The notes under the pieces are model-generated. The model was not told where the DNA came from. It did no database searches and saw only the letters and a program-made list of their open reading frames with translations. A DNA stretch of 64,000 nt from positions 74,190,687 to 74,254,686 of the forward strand of contig CM066732.1 of assembly GCA_033961575.1 (NCBI GenBank), in the 5' to 3' direction. Positions 57,869 to 64,000 of the stretch are shown piece after piece. The number at the start of each line of letters is the position of its first letter. Within the stretch, counting starts at the first letter, position 1. A program made the position numbers and the translations under genes. This DNA comes from Aselliscus stoliczkanus. Taxonomy: Eukaryota > Chordata > Mammalia > Chiroptera > Hipposideridae.

Positions 57869-57914
57869 GTACTATTTAATAGATTAAAATCCTGAAGGAA
57901 AAATCCTATTGATG

Positions 57915-58140
57915 ATGGTAGCTGCATTTAAAGAGTGTTTATCATGTCCTAGTCACTGTGTTAAACTCATGGGTTATGTAATTTGATCCTCACATTAGCT
58001 TTATTCATTGAGTGTTGTTATCCTTATTTTGAATTCGGTAACTGAGGCTTAGAAAGATCAAGTAATTTTCCCAGGTTCACAGAGTAAATAGCAAAGCAGA
58101 GACTTGACCCCACGTCTGATACCTGAATGTACCATTACAC
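57915..58140 (-). repeat. MIR SINE remnant
   Basis: GAGTGTTTATCATGTCCTAG, GTAACTGAGGCTTAGAAAGA and GAGACTTGACCCCACGTCTG in complement order, starting 47 bp after the exon. Confidence 0.75.
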
Positions 58141-58149
58141 CTGAGTGCT

Positions 58150-59130
58150 TCCCATTTATCACTGATGGGAATTTCTAGAAGCTGTGATTACTTAATTTTT
58201 CTCTCAGAAGCATAACTGTCTCAGAAAGTTTAAATTTTCGTATTCTACATAAATCCTGAGCTCATGGGGAAAAATTGCCAGCCTAAAATTTAAATCTTAC
58301 CTAGGTATTAATTTTTAAAATCACCTAAGCTAATTAGTGCAAATAGTAAAGCAACTCTTCTAGGATAATTGGCTTTTGAAGCAAAATAATAATGATTATT
58401 GTTTTTTAAAAGGTAACTTACAGCTGCCAGCAACCTTTCAACTTCTAGAAGATAAAGTGATATGTGATGTGCTTTAAAATGAGCATCTGTAAGCTTTCAC
58501 ACAGACTTTGCCCCCACTGACATAGTGCTTGCTCACCATGAAAATTGCATCCCTGGGAGCAGCAGTTGGTAACATGCAGGCAGTTCCCCACAGGGGTTCA
58601 GCTCTTCATTTTGCTTAGTACCAAAGTAATGAAGGACTTTTCATAAATCATAAAAGTATTTCTGTGGCCATCGCCAGACTCTTCAGTAAAGTTATGTATA
58701 CCTGTGTGTGCCCAGCGAGCCGTCCTATTCTAGGCCAGGACTTCTCTCAAGTAACAGCGAATCAGAGCCTGTTCCGCACTAAACCATCTGTTGGCATTAT
58801 CTCACTCACTAGCCAAAGTTGTGCACCAGGTTTCACGGTGGTATTTGGAAATCTCATTTATGAAGTAGAAGCTTATGTTTTGTTGGTCTGAAATCTTATG
58901 ACTGGCTGCAACATAGAGAGATCCTCCCAATGACAGACAGTTCTGACTCAGGCGGTCCTCTTCTCCTGTTGAATTCATGAAATCCAGAAATAGACTGCGA
59001 CAAACACATTGGTCCTGGAAGACATGAGAGCGTTCATCTCTTAATACGTTGAGATTCTTCTTAGCTGGGATGGGCTAAACAATCTGTGGAGTGCTGGGCC
59101 AAATGAAAATGCAGGGCCCCTGGTTGAAAA
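58150..59130. other. Intronic sequence without recognised elements
   Basis: No repeat, exon or RNA gene recognised. Confidence 0.45.
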
Positions 59131-59144
59131 ATTAAGAATTCCAA

Positions 59145-59278
59145 ATTGTGATAGATATGTATGATATCGGGGGAGGGGGCGGTTGATTAGGGGAGGAGGG
59201 TAGTCACTTTGTGAGGGGTGAAAACTATAACTATTGCATTGCTTTTTACAACTAAAACTAATAGTAAAAAAAAAAAAT
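59145..59278 (+). mobile_element. Very short L1 3' insertion
   Basis: About 134 bp of L1 3' UTR including the G-rich GGGGGAGGGGGCGG and CACTTTGTGAGGGGTG, ending in an A-tail. Exact 13-bp target-site duplication TTAAGAATTCCAA (59132-59144 and 59279-59291). A severely 5'-truncated and recent insertion. Confidence 0.88.
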
Positions 59279-59799
59279 TTAAGAATTCCAAGACAGCAAT
59301 AAACCAAGCCTGAGGCTCTCCTAAGTGCAGGCCCTGACAAGCGAACAAGTCACACACCAATGAGGCTGACCCTGTTTTTAGACTCTGAGATGTGTAATCC
59401 ACACAGCATGGGAGAAGCATCAGGGCTCCCCTTTTCTCCAGTTATCTATCCGAAGGCTTAAGACAAAATTTACACACGATGAAAATAATTCTATAAATTA
59501 TTTACATACATTATATAAATATTATATATTTTATTACATATATTCGTGCATGTATCTTGATGCTTATGTCATACTAAAATGAATTTGGTTATATTTAAGA
59601 AAGAAACTCAGGAAGATAAACAAGATTTGTATATGTTACTTATGCTTAAAAAAATGCGTGTGTACAAACTTCATTCTACAATCAACCAATGCACTTATCT
59701 TATTAACTGTTATGCATTATTAAAAAAAAAACCCAGAAGCTTAAATATTGATTTACATTTTCAATGACATCATGGTATTCTGAAACTATGGAAAGAGTT

Positions 59800-60375
59800 C
59801 ATTTATCAGCTTATAGGGGTGAGATCAAACTGGCCCTACAGGCCACACTAAGGATTCTTATCTTTCTCTGAAGAGCACTGGGAACCCAACTAAAGATGTT
59901 AAGCATAAGGAATTACCTGATCACTTTGGCTGTAGCATGGAGAATGGGTGGAGTGGGGGTGGTGAAGGAAAGGCAGGGTGTCACATGGAAATTATTTCAA
60001 TGAGAGATGCCGGGATATTGAACTACAGTGTTTATGGTGGAGACAGTGAAAAATAGACAGATTTGAGAAATCTTCAGAAGGCAAAATCTATAGGATGTGA
60101 TGATGGAGTCTATATGGAATGTCGAGAAAAGGGGTGGTGGGTAGGAGAGATGCCTAGATTTTTGGCTTGAACAGCTGGAAAGATAATGGTGCCAGTCACT
60201 GAAAAAGGAAACCTTTGAATGAGAAACAAGTTTGCAGGACAATGTTACGGGCTTAGACTGGAAAGTGAGTATAACCACATTTGGAACTCTGAAGTGCAGA
60301 TGTTGAGTATTAATTGGGGGCCCTGGAGTTTTAGAGGCGATCTGAGTTGGAGATAGACATGTAGAAATCAACAGT
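59800..60375 (+). repeat. Ancient mammalian repeat of unknown family, second copy
   Basis: Phrases CTGATCACTTTGGCTGTAGC, TTTTTGGCTTGAACAGCTGG and AGTGCAGATGTTGAG align in order with the second half of the 19850-20870 repeat. Confidence 0.55.
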
Positions 60376-60379
60376 GTAC

Positions 60380-60510
60380 TTGGGCGAGTATACCTTTACT
60401 GGATAAATGATCTTAAGCCAATTACGTCCCTGCTGTGAGCTTCAGTTTTTTTATCTGCAAATCGAAAAGCTAAGATTGCTCTTCCTATCTGGCAAAATTG
60501 TGTTGAGGAT
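60380..60510 (+). repeat. MIR SINE remnant
   Basis: GATCTTAAGCCAATTACGTC, GAGCTTCAGTTTTTTTATCT and GTTGAGGATGAAAATAAAT in sense order. Confidence 0.6.
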
Positions 60511-61197
60511 GAAAATAAATAATATGTGAAGTTGTTGGTGAATTTTAAGGTGCCGTAGAAGTGTTAAGCGGTGGTGCCGATTGACAGTGATGGAGAAAGA
60601 AGTAGGGGTGGAAAAGCGGGCAGTGTAAACAGTTCCCATGTAGGGCTGCATGAAGAATTTTTCCCTGGGACTGTTCCTTTTGCACTAAATGAACACTGTG
60701 TTGTTTTTTTCTTGCCTAGAACAAAGTCATTGATTTTATGTGTTCTGTAATCTAAGCCTGATTCAAAACTGGGAAACCAGTATTCTTTAAATTTAAACCA
60801 TAATAAATCAATCCTTTGTGAAGGGGAAGGTATGATAATCATTAAAACATGTTGAAGAACGTCATCAAGTTGTTAACCATGCGGAGGAGGTAGTGTTCCT
60901 CGAAGGCTTTATTCCATCTTTGCTGTAGACCGTCTCGAGCCATACCCTTTGGACAGTTTGTTTACAGGGTTATTGTTTCAGTTCCCTCACCCAGCAATTG
61001 GTCATTCTGTTGTTCCAAGGGAATTTGAGATTTCACCAACCCTGAGTGGCATGGGGTAATTCTAGATTTTTCTTTAATATATTGTTGAAATCCATAAATT
61101 GTCTTACAGTGTTTTCCATTTTCAAATTATTTGATTTTATAAGTAACTGTCTATAATGATTATTTCTGGGGAGTGGAAATGGGAAGTGTGTGTGTGA

Positions 61198-61218
61198 GTG
61201 GGGAGGGAAGGAGGGAGG

Positions 61219-61272
<54 letters not shown>

Positions 61273-61355
61273 AGAGAAAGGAAGGAAGGAAGGAAGGAAG
61301 AAAGGAAGAAAGGAAGAAAGAAAAAAAGAAAGAAAGAAAGAAAGAAAAGAAAGAA

Positions 61356-61423
<68 letters not shown>

Positions 61424-61500
61424 AAAGAACAGGGGCGGGGGAGAGAGGAGAGGAGAGGGGAGGACGAAAGAGAGGGAGAGCAGGAGAAAGCAAGCAGCAG
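61198..61500. repeat. Long purine tract: (GGGA)n, (GA)n, (GGAA)n, (GAAA)n
   Basis: About 300 bp with almost only purines on the plus strand. Blocks in order: GGGA to 61225, about 22 GA units to 61267, GGAA/GAAA mixed to 61330, then about 25 GAAA units to 61428, then G-rich AGAGGAG. Open frames of 114-145 codons on both strands here are compositional artefacts (Arg/Glu/Lys or Ser/Leu/Phe runs). Confidence 0.97.
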
Positions 61501-61884
61501 TGGAGGGAAAGTCCTTTTCCATATACCAGTCTGAGATGTTGGAAGCTTTTACAATAAGCATGAGTTACTTTCATAATAGGAAATAAATTAGTGAAAAATT
61601 TAATAGAATCTCATAAAATAGAGGACCTAGTTAACTTTTTCAAATTGTACTAAATGCTAAGGCCATGTGTAACAGAAGGAAAAATAAGACCCTGAAACAG
61701 TAAGTCCAGATAACTCAGGTCAGATATCCACTCCTGATGTTTTTCACTTTCGCTCTTCAGATTGGTGATCTCTGGCAGATACATTTTTCAGATTATCACA
61801 GAAATATCCCAACCTCCTATTCCATTTCATACTATTTAAACCATATTTGTAGACTCCATGATTTTGCCTGATTCTGATCCCAAT

Positions 61885-62025
61885 AACTGTCATTTTCAGA
61901 TGAGGAAACCAAATGGGAAGTCAGGGCCCAGAGCTGAAAGTTACTGAAATAATTTATCTGAGGTCATATAGCAGGGGGAGAAGAACCAGAGGCCAGGACT
62001 CTTTCCACTGTACCATGTAATGCTT
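61885..62025 (-). repeat. MIR SINE remnant
   Basis: CATTTTCAGATGAGGAAACC, GAGGTCATATAGCAGGG and CCAGGACTCTTTCCACTGTA in complement order. Confidence 0.65.
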
Positions 62026-62029
62026 TAAC

Positions 62030-63685
62030 TCTACATTTTACCTTGTATTTTTGTTACACATAGTTATCTTTTTAAAAAGGTTGCTAAAATTTAAATAAGT
62101 AAAGTAGCTGGAATATCCAGATAATATAAACAAATTCCTTTTGTTCCTCATTCAGACTTGTAACCTGGACCTCCCTTTTCACATCCTTCTTCTATAAACC
62201 ATAAAAACACAGAATTATAAGACACAGCCCTAGAAAAACTGAGATTACCAGTTTGAAAATGGTGCCCTGGGTTATATTCACTCAGGTTTATATTTAGGAT
62301 CTAGCTGTTCCTACTGAATGGTGAATAAGTGGTTACAATTGAGAAAAGACTGCTTTGGATGTTAACTGACCATGAAATTCCTTTAATGGAGGCATTCCTT
62401 TACATCTTGCAGTAAATAGAATGGAATATCAGTATAAAGAATTATCTGTCTTCTCCAGAAAGAGGCCATGACTTCTCAAAGCAAAGCTCACTCGAAATAG
62501 ATATTGATTAACTTAAATGCTGACATCTTTTTCAAATAGCCATGGGAGTAAACTTTCATTCCAAAGACAATTTCTTTCATTTCCTTTCCCAATTGGGGAT
62601 GTTCTGAGCATATTTGTGATGTTGACACACAAATGAGAATCATAAAATTAAAATGCTACATGTCTTCAATAACTTTGTCTTTTAATTCATATTTACTGCT
62701 CTTCATATGTTTCCATAAGTGAAATAATAAAAATAGAAATCACTGTCTAAAATTCATGGCTGTCAACAAGTATTAAACTGTGCTTTTAGTTTGCATCCTA
62801 ATTAAACATGTTTGCCCATTACTTTGCCAAAAAAACAGTAGACCTTTTGTATTGAATTTTGCCATGATATAAATTACATGTGTGGGTTAGAAATATTCTA
62901 GGAGAGAACAATTTTTCATACGTTCAATCGTTCTTACTTAATAAGCCATTTAGACCTGTCCCTGTGGTCATTTTACTAGAGACAGCATTAAGTCAAACGT
63001 ATTTTATTTTCTCCTAAGGTAATATTCATAAAAGATTGCATTTTAGAAATGCAAATGTTTTTCTTTTGATTTTTAATATACATTTTTTTGTTTTGTAAAT
63101 TCTGTAGAAAGGCTGAAGGTGGTGCCAGATCCACTTCAGTTTATCAGAAGAGATGTAGAAATGTGTTAGTCTCATAATTTAAAGCTGTATCCTGCCCTAA
63201 GGTGTGCACTACACTGAATGAAAAATGCACCTTTGGGTTCAAGTAGAGAACTTGGACAGGGCTGTTTGTATTTTGAAAAGAAGAATCTCAGTAGAATTAG
63301 ATCATAGTAGGATTTAATTTATGGCCATTTATTTTTCTGATTCTCTCTTACTTGATCATTAGTCTTACCAGTCATCCGGCAATGGGAAGGGAGTGAGCAT
63401 TAAAGTTTCATTAAGAACAACTCTCCCTTCTGGGGTAAAACTACAAGTATATATTATCTATAAAATTCCAGGATATGTAACAAAATTCTGCTATAAAAAG
63501 CAGTATCTTTCACTGGCAGTTTTCACAGACTGCCTGGGGTCTGTGTGTGTTGGGGATGCGGGGGGCATGGGGAGGCAAAGAAAAGGGGACAGGGGTTTAG
63601 ACACTTTTTTAAGTAAACTTCAGGCCAAAATTTTCCAGTCAGGCACCACCCAAGTGGAGGGAAATGAGGTGCAAGTCACTTTAGA
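62030..63685. other. Repeat-free AT-rich intronic block, candidate conserved non-coding
   Basis: About 1.6 kb without a recognised element. The 62340-63060 part has the look of conserved non-coding DNA: AT-rich but without simple repeats, and with homeodomain-, octamer- and forkhead-like words around 62790-62815. Confidence 0.4.
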
Positions 63686-63689
63686 TTCT

Positions 63690-64000
63690 CAGTGGGTTCC
63701 TTCTGTTCATTCATTCCACAAGTATTCATGGCACATCTACCATGTCCCGGGCACCATCTCACTGCCTTAATGGGGTTTATAGTCCAACAGAAGAGACAGA
63801 CAATAAACAAGTCATTACACAGGGAAATAATTGTGGCAATCTTGTTAAGTGCCATGAAAAACAGCTATCAAGCTGTGGGAATTTATAACCAAGGATCCTA
63901 ATCTAGACCCTTGGTGGGGCAGGGTGAGGAGACAGGCAAGGCCTTCCTTCAGAAACTGTGTTTAGGCTGGGACTCAACAAAGAGGGTTAGCCAGGCTGAG
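63690..64000 (+). repeat. Ancient mammalian repeat, third copy, cut by window end
   Basis: TTCATTCATTCCACAAGTATTC, GGTTTATAGTCCAACAGAAG and AGACAATAAACAAGTCATTA match the 5' part of the 19850 repeat; continues past the window. Confidence 0.55.

Larger units (their letters stand above)
1..64000 (+). other. SLC25A21: SLC25A21 gene body, partial (introns and four exons)
   Basis: All four exons lie on the plus strand in the right order and phase, so the whole window is transcribed as part of the SLC25A21 pre-mRNA, provided no other gene intervenes. Introns are at least 34.6 kb (before the first exon), 6318 bp (34724-41041), 3471 bp (41102-44572), 13023 bp (44681-57703) and at least 6.1 kb (from 57869). 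In human the gene is several hundred kb long on chromosome 14q13, next to PAX9 and MIPOL1 (established knowledge). No promoter, CpG island, first exon or poly(A) site of the gene is visible here. Confidence 0.93.

Noticed and set aside
61137..61586. Overlapping frames of 114-145 codons on both strands
   Set aside because: They are translations of the purine microsatellite and consist of Arg/Glu/Lys or Ser/Leu/Phe runs.
1..64000. CRISPR array, operon, phage or other prokaryotic system
   Set aside because: The tandem repeats are simple microsatellites without spacers, and the split carrier exons with GT-AG introns show vertebrate nuclear DNA.

Overview
The window is vertebrate nuclear DNA: AT-rich, intron-dominated, with canonical GT-AG splice sites and dense interspersed repeats. 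It is almost certainly from a placental mammal and probably from a bat. One copy of a tRNA-derived SINE looks like the bat Ves/Rhin type (56726-56968), twelve copies belong to a related tRNA-headed SINE with a short and a long form, and the L1 elements resemble those I know from bats. The order-level call is inference from recognition, not from a search; a rhinolophoid bat is my best guess.

The only protein-coding gene I can support is SLC25A21, the mitochondrial 2-oxodicarboxylate carrier, on the + strand. Four consecutive internal exons are present: 34657-34723 (67 bp), 41042-41101 (60 bp), 44573-44680 (108 bp) and 57704-57868 (165 bp). Together they encode 133 continuous residues, about residues 69-201 of a roughly 299-residue protein. 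They cover the end of the first carrier repeat (helix 2) and all of the second repeat (helices 3 and 4). The start codon, earlier exons, later exons and both ends of the mRNA lie outside the window. Everything before 34657 is one long upstream intron; everything after 57868 is the next downstream intron.

Layout: 1-34656 is intron, carrying a truncated long SINE, old hAT and MIR copies, a MaLR-like LTR, a 3.4-kb internally deleted L1 on the minus strand (3381-6828), an older L1 3' fragment (16930-17740), several microsatellites, a mariner remnant (27394-27968), a small Tc1/mariner-type element split by a SINE (22552-23172), and a second internally deleted L1 on the plus strand (32777-34360) with a SINE nested in it. 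From 34724 to 64000 the exons are separated by introns of about 6.3, 3.5 and 13.0 kb and a partial last intron. These hold SINEs, two very short L1 3' insertions, a hAT element at 47340, and a large purine mirror-type microsatellite at 61198-61500.

I found no CRISPR array, operon, bacterial element or new gene system. The most interesting points are: (i) two L1 copies on opposite strands with the same ORF2 deletion junction, suggesting a mobilised non-autonomous L1 lineage; (ii) a SINE that appears to carry a polyadenylated 3' transduction; (iii) a chimeric short/long SINE system sharing modules with the Ves-like SINE; (iv) candidate regulatory clusters in introns known in other mammals to harbour PAX9-region enhancers.
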